Assembly (NCBI GenBank): GCA_026706225.1 | Contig: JAPOZE010000629.1 | Span: forward strand, 1-7,709 | DNA length: 7,709 nt | Direction of reading: 5' to 3' | Source of the DNA: Acidobacteriota bacterium | GTDB taxonomy: Bacteria; Acidobacteriota; Terriglobia; Versatilivoradales; Versatilivoraceae | Part shown: one piece after another, positions 1 through 6,908 of the stretch | Layout: the number at the start of each line of letters is the position of its first letter | How positions within the stretch are numbered: position 1 is the first letter of the stretch | Notes under the pieces: model-generated | Told to the model about the DNA's origin: nothing | The model's database searches: none | What the model saw: only the letters and a program-made list of their open reading frames with translations | Made by a program: the position numbers and the translations under genes

Positions 1-564
1 CCGGGAGTGAATGTATTCCGGCAGCTCGAAGGTGGACGCGTCGTCATTCATGGTGGCCACCAGGCGAAAATTGGGATGAGCCTTGATCTTGATTCCGGCC
101 ACGATGGATTCCACGTATCGCCGGTTGTCCAGCAGCGGGGCCAGGCTGGCCCAACTCTTTTCGCTCATGCGATTGCCCTCGTCCAGGATCACGACTCCGC
201 CCCTCACCATGGCGGTCACCAGCGGCGAGGCCACGTAGCGAAGCTGTCCCTGCGACTCGATCACCGGGGTGACCAGCAAGTCCTCGGGACGGGTGTCCAG
301 CGTCGCCTGCAGGATATAGACTTCCCTTCCCAGCCGCTTGCCCACGGCGTAAGCCAGGGTGGTCTTCCCCACGCCCGGCTTTCCCAGCAGCCGGGGGTTC
401 ATGGGCAGGTCCTGGTTGTTGACAACCATCCAGGCGGCCATGAGCTGGCGAACGAGCTCCTCCTGGCCAACCCATTGAATGGGCAATTCATCCGGATGGG
501 CCAGGTGAATGCGGACGCCGTCGATGTCGACGCTGTGAAGGGTTTGGGGTGATTGCGGAGTCAT
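1..564 (-). CDS. MoxR/CbbQ-type AAA+ ATPase, N-terminal part (3' end off the window)
   Basis: Minus-strand frame open from an ATG at 564 to the window edge, giving 188 residues. Seen: Walker A GKPGVGKT at residues 61-68, Walker B with VVILDEGNR at about 124-132, a sensor 1-like segment LVATMND at 168-174, then a segment LPEYIHSR where this family usually carries its LPE..xR(F) motif. The order and spacing fit the MoxR/CbbQ/NorQ branch of AAA+ proteins, which are chaperone-like ATPases often encoded beside a von Willebrand A protein and used to insert cofactors or remodel large complexes. The client cannot be told, because the following genes lie outside the window. No good Shine-Dalgarno precedes the ATG. 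An in-frame GTG at 585 just after a stop is the only longer alternative and would add seven residues. It is transcribed divergently from the coiled-coil/PBP genes. The lid domain is missing because of the window edge, not because of a visible mutation. Confidence 0.88.
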   Translation of the reverse strand, partial: MTPQSPQTLHSVDIDGVRIHLAHPDELPIQWVGQEELVRQLMAAWMVVNNQDLPMNPRLLGKPGVGKTTLAYAVGKRLGREVYILQATLDTRPEDLLVTPVIESQGQLRYVASPLVTAMVRGGVVILDEGNRMSEKSWASLAPLLDNRRYVESIVAGIKIKAHPNFRLVATMNDDASTFELPEYIHSR

Positions 565-598
565 CGGAAAAACGGAGTTATCCACTCAGGGCACGTCT

Positions 599-607
599 TG
601 CTATAAT
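599..607 (+). promoter_or_regulatory. Extended -10 promoter element reading rightward
   Basis: The bases TGCTATAAT are a perfect extended -10 (TGn plus TATAAT). The expected start of transcription is near 614. The best -35 candidate, TTATCC at 578-583 with an 18-base spacer, is poor, but extended -10 promoters tolerate this. It would serve the secreted coiled-coil gene and probably the PBP gene behind it, with a 5' leader of about 85 bases to the ATG at 699 or about 210 bases to the ATG at 825. Confidence 0.6.
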
Positions 608-617
608 TCGGTTCAGG

Positions 618-626
618 ATTATATCA
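618..626 (-). promoter_or_regulatory. Extended -10 promoter element reading leftward, facing the previous one
   Basis: On the minus strand the bases read TGATATAAT, again a perfect extended -10, with start expected near 611 and a leader of about 47 bases to the AAA+ ATPase gene. No convincing -35 is seen at 16-18 bases spacing. The two elements are arms of one inverted repeat (599-611 and 614-626, 10 of 13 positions symmetric, 2-base centre), so RNA polymerase could occupy only one orientation at a time. Confidence 0.55.
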
Positions 627-686
627 GGCCGCCTTCCAACGGTGGAGGCCGGGTTCCGAGCCACTCTCCCGGTCCGCCGATGCAAC

Positions 687-692
687 AAGGAG
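687..692 (+). promoter_or_regulatory. Shine-Dalgarno-like AAGGAG before an alternative start at 699
   Basis: AAGGAG lies 6 bases before an ATG at 699 that is in frame with the secreted coiled-coil gene. It is a better ribosome binding site than anything before the ATG at 825. Use of 699 would put 42 residues in front of the signal peptide. It may instead start a leader segment that couples translation to the 825 start. The sequence alone does not decide. Confidence 0.4.
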
Positions 693-824
693 CCGCGCAT
701 GCGTTGGGCCGCCAATAACGGCCTGCAGGCATCCGACAATTTTGTGCCCCCTTCTCTTCTCCCGACCGTTTTCCTGCCGGAAGCACTTCTTTTCCAGCAT
801 CGACAGCCTTCCCCGGCCGACGCG

Positions 825-1724
825 ATGAAAGTCGTGCGTCTGACACTGCCCCTCCTCATGCTGCTCTGGGCACTTCCTCAGGAACTGGAAGCCCAAACCT
901 TGGCGGAGGTCGCCCGGAGCGAACGCAGCCGTCGGGCTCAATTGCCTGCCGCGGCGGTGGTCTATACCAACGAACTCCTGCATTCCTACTCCAGCGGTTC
1001 GGGATCCCCCTCGTCAGACCGGGTGGAGCCCGGTGTTTCCCCGCGCCACCCCACCCGGTCCGCAGAGGTCTTCGGTCCGACCCGGGAGGAGCTGCGCTGG
1101 AGCCAGCGCTTTCTCGAACTCAAGGCCAGGTTGGCAACCGCCGAACAGCATCACCAGTCACTGCTGGCCAGGCTGAACGGCCTGAACCTCAAGCTCCAGG
1201 GCGATCCATTCCGCCAGACCACGGTAACCGACCCAGCTCGCGTCTATGGTCCACTGATCGCCCAGGCGGAGCGCCGGATTGAACAAAGCCGGCAGGCCCT
1301 CTCCAGCGCCCGGCAAGAACTGGCCGACCTTCGTGAGCGGCTGCGCAAGAGCGGAAAGCCCCTGTCCTGGGAGGCATCCCGGGACACCCTGGCTCTCCAG
1401 CCCGCAAAGGGTACTCCTGATGGGGCGGAGGCCTCCGTGCCCCGGGATCGAGCCTACTGGCAACGGCAACTGAGCCTGCTCGACCAGCGCTTCCGCTCAC
1501 GAATCGCTCCGCTGGAAATCGAGCGGTATCAACTGGTGCATCGGCGCATGCCCCGCAAAGGGGAGTCACTGGACGTCGACAGCACCACCGGTTTGGGCCT
1601 GCCCCCGGGAGTCGCGGACATCAACCGTCGAATCCGTCACCTGAGGAGCCGGAAGACCGAGGAGAAACGAGCCCTGGTGGAACGCGCCCTGCGGTCGGGG
1701 GCCCTGCCGGGGTGGTTTCGCTGA
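825..1724 (+). CDS. Secreted coiled-coil protein of unknown function, internally duplicated
   Basis: I cannot assign a function. The start at 825 gives 299 residues with a clear signal peptide: MKVVR, a hydrophobic stretch to about residue 18, and likely cleavage after ELEA (residue 23). No lipobox cysteine is present, so export to the periplasm is expected. The mature N-terminus has TLAEVARSERSRR and VVYTNE (residues 25-50), then a Ser/Pro-rich linker to about 85. Two helical, charged modules follow (about 88-183 and 210-299). Each begins with a Trp-containing helix, carries an RRI segment, and ends in a similar tail: LRKSGKPLSW and LRSGALPGWF. The motif pattern resembles secreted proteins I associate with Acidobacteriota. 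The same frame is open back to 549, and an ATG at 699 has a better ribosome binding site, so the start is uncertain. The gene ends 37 bases before the PBP gene on the same strand, suggesting an operon and possibly a cell-envelope role. Confidence 0.75.
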   Translation: MKVVRLTLPLLMLLWALPQELEAQTLAEVARSERSRRAQLPAAAVVYTNELLHSYSSGSGSPSSDRVEPGVSPRHPTRSAEVFGPTREELRWSQRFLELKARLATAEQHHQSLLARLNGLNLKLQGDPFRQTTVTDPARVYGPLIAQAERRIEQSRQALSSARQELADLRERLRKSGKPLSWEASRDTLALQPAKGTPDGAEASVPRDRAYWQRQLSLLDQRFRSRIAPLEIERYQLVHRRMPRKGESLDVDSTTGLGLPPGVADINRRIRHLRSRKTEEKRALVERALRSGALPGWFR

Positions 1725-1761
1725 TTCCCGAACGCCGTCCCAGCGCTTGTAGAGGAAGACG

Positions 1762-4278
1762 ATGGCCATGTTCCGCTCCAAAAGGGAAAAACCCGCCAGA
1801 AAGAAGACCCGGGTAAAGGCCAGGTGGTGGCACTGGCCCTGGTTTCATTCGACCTGGTCCAAGGTGCTGCTCACCTTGGGAGTTTTCGCTTTCGTCGCGG
1901 TCAGCTTTGTCCTGATCGACACCTACCAGCAGTTCTCCCGGCAGATAGACCGCAAGATTTCCGGGGAGATTTTTCTCAATACGGCCAAGGTCTATACCGC
2001 TCCTCTGGAGATCTATCCCGGCCAGCCCATCGGCCTCTCCCAGGTCACCGGCTACCTGGAGGCTGCAGGATACAGCCCGAACCGACCGGAAGAGGGTGCG
2101 CAGGGGCACTACGCTGCAAGCGGAGAAGGACTGCAAATCTATCCGGGGGCCGATGCCTACGGAGGGAGCGCCGCCGCGGTCCGGATCGAGTTCGACGAAG
2201 ACGGCATCGAAAACATCGTCTCGCTGTCCGACCGGAGCCTGCTCGAATTCTACGATCTGGAACCCCGGCTGATCACCCACCTGTTCGACAAGAGTCGCGA
2301 AAAGCGCCGCCTGATCGAGTATTGGGAAATCCCCCAGGTGCTCAGGGACGCCGTGCTGGCGATCGAGGACCGCCGCTTTTTCTCACACTACGGATTCGAT
2401 CCCATCGCCCTGGTCAGCGTGGCTTTGGGGGGCTTTGAACGGGGAGCCAGCACCATCACCCAGCAACTGGTGCGATCGTCCAGCTTCTGGTTGACACGGG
2501 AGCGGCGGGTGATCCGCAAGGCCAAAGAGATTTACATGTCGGCCATCCTGGAGACACGCCTGTCCAAGGAGGAAATCTTCACCCTCTACTCCAACGACAT
2601 CTACCTGGGACAGAGCGGTTCCTTCAGCATCAACGGGTTCGGAGAAGCCGCCACCGCCTACTTCAACAAGGACCTCAAGGACCTCAACCTGCCGGAAGCC
2701 GCCCTGCTGGCGGGGCTGATTCAGTCCCCCAACCGCTACAGCCCCACCAGGCGTCCGGAAAGGGCCACGCGTCGCCGAAACGTGGTGTTGATGGCCATGC
2801 TGGAAACCGGCAGCATCACGCCGGAACAGTATCAGGCAGCCATAAAGGCCCCGCTGGAGGTCGCTCCCCACAGCGTCGACCAGAACGACGCCCCCTACTT
2901 CGTGGACATGCTCAAGGACCGCCTGCTGCAGACCTACTCCGACGAGGAGCTGCTCACCAAGCGCTACAAGGTCTACACCACCCTGGATGCCGACCTGCAA
3001 TCCATTGCCTACCGGGTCGTGCGGGACGGCGCCGAGCTGGCGGACCAGACCCGGGCCCATCGACAAAGGCGTGGCCCCAGGGCCCGATGGGACCCGGCCA
3101 CTCACCCCAAGTACGAAATCGCTCCCGATGAGCGGGTGCAAGTCTGCCTGATTGCCCTGGATGCCGTCACCGGAGAGATTCGAGCCCTGGTGGGCGGCCG
3201 GGACTACGGGACCAGCCAGTTGAACCGGGTGACTTACGCCAAGCGGCAGCCCGGCTCCATCTTCAAGCCCTTCGTCTTCGCCGCCGCCATCAACTCGGCC
3301 ATCGAACACACCGAACCCCTGGTCACGCCCTCGACCATGGTGGAAGACATCAAGACGGTCTTCGACTTCAATGAGGAACCCTACGAGCCCAACAACTACG
3401 GGGAAAAATTTTTCGGGCCGGTGACCCTGCGTCGGGCTCTCACCAAGTCACTCAACGTGGCCACCATTAAGTTCGCCGAAATGATCGGTTGGCAGAAGGT
3501 GGTCGACCTGGCGATTTCCGCCGGCATGAACGACCGCATCCTGGCCACTCCGGCAGCCGCCCTGGGTTCCTACGAGGTCACTCCCCTGGAGATGGCGGAG
3601 GCCTTCACCATCTTCGCCAATCAGGGTATACGGGTGGAGCCCCGGATCATTCGCGACGTGGTCAACGGCGACGGCGAGACCGTCTTCAGCTCGGAGATCT
3701 CGTCGGAAGCGGTGATCGATCCGAGCGTGGCCTACCTCATGACCAACCTCATGGAAGGGGTCATCAATCGGGGTACCGGCATCCGGGCTCGCCTGATGGG
3801 TTTTCGGAAGCCGGCGGCGGGCAAGACCGGGACTTCCCATGACGGCTGGTTTGCCGGCTACACCAGCGGGCTGCTCTGCATTGTCTGGGTGGGTTTCGAC
3901 GACAATCGGGAACTGATGCTGGAAGGGTCCACCTCGGCCCTGCCCATCTGGACGGACTTCATGAAGCAGGCCACCGAGCTTGAACCCTGGCTGGCCGAGG
4001 ATGAATTCGAGCCCCCGGAGGAAGGCATGGTTCGGGTCCACATCGATGAAGAGACGGGACTGCTGGCCACGCCCGAATGTCAGAGCGTCATTTTCGAGCA
4101 CTACATCGCCGGAAGCGAGCCCACCCAGCGCTGCAGCCATTCCGCTCACCAGTGGCTCTACGACCAGCGCCAACTGAGCAACCAGGCCGGAGCCACCCAG
4201 GACGAAGAGGAACAACCCGCGCAGCCCCCCTCCAAGAAGAGCAACCGCTTCAAGAGAATTTTCTCAAAGATTTTCTAG
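1762..4278 (+). CDS. Class A penicillin-binding protein, PBP1B-like (bifunctional glycosyltransferase/transpeptidase)
   Basis: Polymerises lipid II into glycan strands and crosslinks the stem peptides on the outer face of the inner membrane. The 838 residues show a basic cytoplasmic N-terminus, one membrane anchor at about 34-53, and a UB2H-like region at about 70-168 (AKVYTAPLEI through FYDLEPRLI, matching the order of segments in E. coli PBP1B). The glycosyltransferase at about 180-350 has catalytic Glu202 in AIEDRRF, GASTITQQLV, and a second Glu256 in RKAKE. The transpeptidase at about 458-735 has Ser499-IF-Lys502, Ser563-Leu-Asn565 and Lys688-Thr-Gly. All catalytic motifs are intact. The C-terminal extension has two cysteines (773, 791) in the pattern usual for this family, a Glu/Gln/Pro-rich stretch, and a basic-aromatic end (KKSNRFKRIFSKIF). 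The start at 1762 is supported by AGAGGA five bases upstream; 1768 is also possible. It is the counterpart of mrcB, though orthology is not proven. Confidence 0.95.
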   Translation: MAMFRSKREKPARKKTRVKARWWHWPWFHSTWSKVLLTLGVFAFVAVSFVLIDTYQQFSRQIDRKISGEIFLNTAKVYTAPLEIYPGQPIGLSQVTGYLEAAGYSPNRPEEGAQGHYAASGEGLQIYPGADAYGGSAAAVRIEFDEDGIENIVSLSDRSLLEFYDLEPRLITHLFDKSREKRRLIEYWEIPQVLRDAVLAIEDRRFFSHYGFDPIALVSVALGGFERGASTITQQLVRSSSFWLTRERRVIRKAKEIYMSAILETRLSKEEIFTLYSNDIYLGQSGSFSINGFGEAATAYFNKDLKDLNLPEAALLAGLIQSPNRYSPTRRPERATRRRNVVLMAMLETGSITPEQYQAAIKAPLEVAPHSVDQNDAPYFVDMLKDRLLQTYSDEELLTKRYKVYTTLDADLQSIAYRVVRDGAELADQTRAHRQRRGPRARWDPATHPKYEIAPDERVQVCLIALDAVTGEIRALVGGRDYGTSQLNRVTYAKRQPGSIFKPFVFAAAINSAIEHTEPLVTPSTMVEDIKTVFDFNEEPYEPNNYGEKFFGPVTLRRALTKSLNVATIKFAEMIGWQKVVDLAISAGMNDRILATPAAALGSYEVTPLEMAEAFTIFANQGIRVEPRIIRDVVNGDGETVFSSEISSEAVIDPSVAYLMTNLMEGVINRGTGIRARLMGFRKPAAGKTGTSHDGWFAGYTSGLLCIVWVGFDDNRELMLEGSTSALPIWTDFMKQATELEPWLAEDEFEPPEEGMVRVHIDEETGLLATPECQSVIFEHYIAGSEPTQRCSHSAHQWLYDQRQLSNQAGATQDEEEQPAQPPSKKSNRFKRIFSKIF
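4275..4278. other. Shared stop tetranucleotide CTAG of two convergent genes
   Basis: The palindrome CTAG supplies TAG to the PBP gene on the plus strand (4276-4278) and TAG to lhgO on the minus strand (4277-4275). The two operons therefore meet tail to tail with a 4-base overlap and no room for an intrinsic terminator between them. Transcripts must end inside the opposite gene or by Rho. Confidence 0.95.
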
Positions 4279-5474
4279 AAACGCCGCGCCAGCCGGTCTA
4301 CCACCAGCCGGCCGATGTTCAGGCAGGCGGTGGCTGCCGGTGAGGGAGCGTTACACACATTGAGGACTCGGGGCGCTTCCCGGATATCGAAGTCATAGAC
4401 CAGGCTTCCCCGGGGGCTGAGTGCCTGCGCCCGGATGCCCGCCGGCGCCGGGTTCAGGTCGCCGGTGGTGATCTCCGGCACCAGCCGCTGCAGGGCTCTC
4501 ACGAAGGCTTTCTTGCTGATGGAGCGCCACATTTCCTCCACGCCCACCCGCCAGTACTTCCGCGCCATCCTCAGAAATCCCGGATAGGTCACCGATTCGA
4601 ACAAATCCCTCAGGTTCACGTCGGTGATTCGATACCCCTCCCGCGCGAAGGCCAGCACGGCATTGGGTCCGCACTCCACTCCCCCGGAAATCATTCGGGT
4701 GAAGTGGACCCCCAGGAAGGGGAAGCTGGGATCGGGAACCGGATAGATCAGCCCTCGGCACAGGTGGTGCGCTTCCGGCTTGAGCTCGTAGTATTCCCCG
4801 CGAAAGGGCACGATCCTGGCCTCGGGCCGGGTCCCGCTGAGCCGGGCCATCCGGTCGGACTGCAAGCCGGTGCAATTCACCACGTAACCGGCCTCGAACG
4901 TCTCGCCCTGAGACGTCCGCACCCGCACCTTGGAAGCATTCGAGTTGATGGCGGTCACCCGGCTGTTGGTGACCACCGCCCCTCCGCTTTCCAGCAAGCA
5001 TCGAACCAGCGCCTCGCACACCTGGGTGTAGTCGATGATGCCGGCATCGGGAACGTGAATGGCCCGGATGCCCCGAACGGCCGGCTCCAACTCCTCAAGC
5101 CGCTCCGGACCCACCAGGGTGCAGCGCACGCCGTTGGCCTGTCCGTTTCGATAGATGGCCTCCAGGCGGGGAAGCTCCTCCTCCTTGACGGCCACGATGA
5201 CCTTCCCGCAGAGGGCGTAGGGAACTCCCTGCCGGTCGCAGAACTCCTGCAGGATGCGCTTGCCGTCCAGGCAGTTGCGGGCCTTGAGGGAGCCCGGCTG
5301 GTAGTAGACGCCCGAGTGCAGCACCCCGGAATTGCGTCCCGTTTGGTGCCGGGCCACCGCCGCTTCCTTTTCCAGCACCAGCACCCGCTTCCCGGGGAAT
5401 CGCCGGGTGAGATCGTAGGCGGTGGCTAGGCCCACGATGCCGCCTCCTACAATGATGACCTCCGCCCGTTCCAT
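4275..5474 (-). CDS. lhgO: L-2-hydroxyglutarate oxidase/dehydrogenase (FAD)
   Basis: Oxidises L-2-hydroxyglutarate to 2-oxoglutarate with FAD; in E. coli the electrons go to the membrane quinone pool. This recycles L-2-hydroxyglutarate made by glutarate hydroxylase or by side reactions of malate and lactate dehydrogenases. Seen in 399 residues: N-terminal dinucleotide-binding GGGIVGLATAYDL (10-22) with the acidic end of strand 2 at Glu35; the family signature GRNSGVLHSGVYYQPGSLKA (46-65); VNCTGLQSDR (199-208); PFRGEYYEL (223-231); IRAQAL (347-352); and the C-terminal FAD-contacting NAPSPAATACLNIG (375-388). These match LhgO rather than glycerol-3-phosphate dehydrogenase or sarcosine oxidase. 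Length is slightly shorter than the E. coli enzyme (about 420). The ATG at 5474 lies 4 bases after the aminotransferase stop, with purine-rich GAGAGGG inside that gene's end, so translation is probably coupled. Its stop shares CTAG with the convergent PBP gene. Confidence 0.93.
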   Translation of the reverse strand: MERAEVIIVGGGIVGLATAYDLTRRFPGKRVLVLEKEAAVARHQTGRNSGVLHSGVYYQPGSLKARNCLDGKRILQEFCDRQGVPYALCGKVIVAVKEEELPRLEAIYRNGQANGVRCTLVGPERLEELEPAVRGIRAIHVPDAGIIDYTQVCEALVRCLLESGGAVVTNSRVTAINSNASKVRVRTSQGETFEAGYVVNCTGLQSDRMARLSGTRPEARIVPFRGEYYELKPEAHHLCRGLIYPVPDPSFPFLGVHFTRMISGGVECGPNAVLAFAREGYRITDVNLRDLFESVTYPGFLRMARKYWRVGVEEMWRSISKKAFVRALQRLVPEITTGDLNPAPAGIRAQALSPRGSLVYDFDIREAPRVLNVCNAPSPAATACLNIGRLVVDRLARRF

Positions 5475-5478
5475 CGGC

Positions 5479-6840
5479 TTACTTGCCCTCTCTCAACTCC
5501 TCGGCGACCGCCTTCACGAAGACCTCGAGCATTTCGTCGGCCTGCTCCACCGTCATGGTCAGCGGCGGCGCCAGTCCGATCCAGTGCGGGTCGCACCGCA
5601 GAATCAATCCGTGCTTGATCAATCGCTTCTCGACCTGCTTGCCGAAGCGGCGTTCGTCGGCAAAGGGCTTGCCGGTGTCCATGTTTTCGACGAATTCCAC
5701 GCAACTGAGCGCGCCCTTGCCGCGGACTTCACCCAGGATCCCCAGAGCCCCGATTTCCTCTCTGAGCCTCTTGCGGATGTGCCGGCCCACCAAGGCTCCC
5801 TTGGAAATCAAACCTTCCTTCTCGATCACCTCGATGACCGCCAGGCCCGCGGCCGTGGCAATGGGGTTGCCCCCGAAGGTGTGCCCGTGGGCGAAGCTGA
5901 TGTTCCGGCTCTCCTCGCCCCAGAAGGCGGAATAGTGCAGCTCGTCCCTGGCGATCATGGCGGCCAGGGGCGCGTACCCGCTGGCGAGTCCCTTGCCGGC
6001 GCACAGAATATCGGGGGCGACCCCGAAGGTCTGGGCGGCAAACCAGTTTCCGGTCCGGCCCATGCCGGTAATGATTTCGTCGTAGATCAAGAGGACTTCG
6101 TATCGGGAACAGATCTCCCGCACCTCCTGAAAGTACTCCGTCGGAGGGACCACAATGCCGCCGGTGTTGCTGATGGGCTCCAGGATGAATGCCGCCACCG
6201 ACTCGGGGCCTTCGTGCCGGATCGTATAGTCCAGCATGGCGGCGGCGGGGTGGCCGCAGGCGGAGCCGGCCGGATCGAACGGGCCAGGAAAACAGGAAGG
6301 CGGCGGAATATGCACGAAACCGGTGAGAAAGGGTCCGAACACCGCCTTGCGCGGCCCCCCCAGCCCGGAGGCAGACATGGCCCCCATGGTTCCGCCGTGG
6401 TAGCCCAGGTAGTTGGCGATCACCTTGTACTTGGCCGGGTTGCCGCTCTGGCGATGATATTGGCGGGCGAACTTGAGAGCCGACTCGGTGGCCTCCGATC
6501 CCCCGCTGACCAGCTTGACGGTGTCGAGACCTTCCGGGGTGATCTCGGTCAGCTTCTTGGCGAATCGAACGGTGGTGTCGGAAACGGCGTGCAGGGGCGC
6601 CACGAAGCTGACCCGTTCCTGCTGCTTGCGGATGGCCTCGATGACGTGCTCGTTTCCATGGCCGATGTTGACCACGTAGATCCCGGACACGCCGTCGATG
6701 TAGCGCTTGCCGTCCACATCCGTCAGGTACACCCCCCGGGCTTCCCGGATGATCAACGGATTGGCGGAAAAGACCTTCATCTGCTGCAGATCCAGCAGCA
6801 GGTGTCGGACGTCATTGCCAGCAATAAGGGTAGGAGACAT
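5479..6840 (-). CDS. Class III PLP-dependent aminotransferase (omega-aminotransferase type), substrate unknown
   Basis: Fold type I PLP enzyme transferring an amino group, usually a terminal one, to pyruvate or 2-oxoglutarate. In 453 residues (family usual 420-460): SGGSEA phosphate-binding turn (112-117), GYHG with the PLP-stacking tyrosine (146-149), EP before the cofactor site (220-221), YDEIITGMGRTG with Asp254 contacting the pyridine nitrogen (253-264), the Schiff-base lysine 283 in AGKGLASGY, and the HTFGGNP loop (320-326). The YDEI..GMGRTG and KGLASGY forms look more like the pyruvate-linked omega-aminotransferase branch (beta-alanine, taurine and relatives) than typical GabT, but specificity cannot be read from the sequence. 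The start ATG at 6840 is preceded by a weak GGGG; the next in-frame Met is residue 21. It is encoded just before lhgO with a 4-base gap, so the two products are probably made together in the cytoplasm. Confidence 0.92.
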   Translation of the reverse strand: MSPTLIAGNDVRHLLLDLQQMKVFSANPLIIREARGVYLTDVDGKRYIDGVSGIYVVNIGHGNEHVIEAIRKQQERVSFVAPLHAVSDTTVRFAKKLTEITPEGLDTVKLVSGGSEATESALKFARQYHRQSGNPAKYKVIANYLGYHGGTMGAMSASGLGGPRKAVFGPFLTGFVHIPPPSCFPGPFDPAGSACGHPAAAMLDYTIRHEGPESVAAFILEPISNTGGIVVPPTEYFQEVREICSRYEVLLIYDEIITGMGRTGNWFAAQTFGVAPDILCAGKGLASGYAPLAAMIARDELHYSAFWGEESRNISFAHGHTFGGNPIATAAGLAVIEVIEKEGLISKGALVGRHIRKRLREEIGALGILGEVRGKGALSCVEFVENMDTGKPFADERRFGKQVEKRLIKHGLILRCDPHWIGLAPPLTMTVEQADEMLEVFVKAVAEELREGK

Positions 6841-6876
6841 GGTTACCCCGCATGGGTCACCGGGACCTTCCCGGTG
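6841..6876 (-). promoter_or_regulatory. Two mutually exclusive hairpins in the aminotransferase leader
   Basis: On the minus strand a perfect 7-base stem (CACCGGG, loop AAGGT, CCCGGTG; 6876-6858) overlaps a second possible stem (GGTGACC at 6861-6855 with GGTAACC at 6847-6841, 6 of 7 pairs, 7-base loop). The second stem ends directly at the start codon and includes the weak GGGG ribosome site. Neither is followed by a T run, so they are not intrinsic terminators. They may modulate translation or RNA processing between the dehydrogenase pair and the aminotransferase. This is an inference from base pairing only. Confidence 0.3.
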
Positions 6877-6908
6877 CGATCAAGGTGGTCAAGAAGAGAG
6901 GGATTTCC

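Noticed and set aside
7..552. Plus-strand 181-codon frame at the left edge
   Set aside because: It is antisense to the AAA+ ATPase, whose Walker A and B motifs lie on the minus strand. The product shows no domain.
2383..3309. Minus-strand 308-codon frame inside the PBP gene
   Set aside because: It is the shadow of the glycosyltransferase/linker coding region, with low-complexity Gly/Val composition and no motif.
5479..6840. Naming the aminotransferase gabT because lhgO is next to it
   Set aside because: The active-site segments differ from typical GabT and context alone cannot set the substrate.
6858..6876. Intrinsic terminator in the subunit 3-aminotransferase gap
   Set aside because: The stem is good, but no T run follows on either strand.
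6887..6892. TTGACC on the minus strand as a -35 for the aminotransferase-lhgO genes
   Set aside because: No -10-like hexamer is found at 16-18 bases spacing, only GC-rich hairpin sequence.
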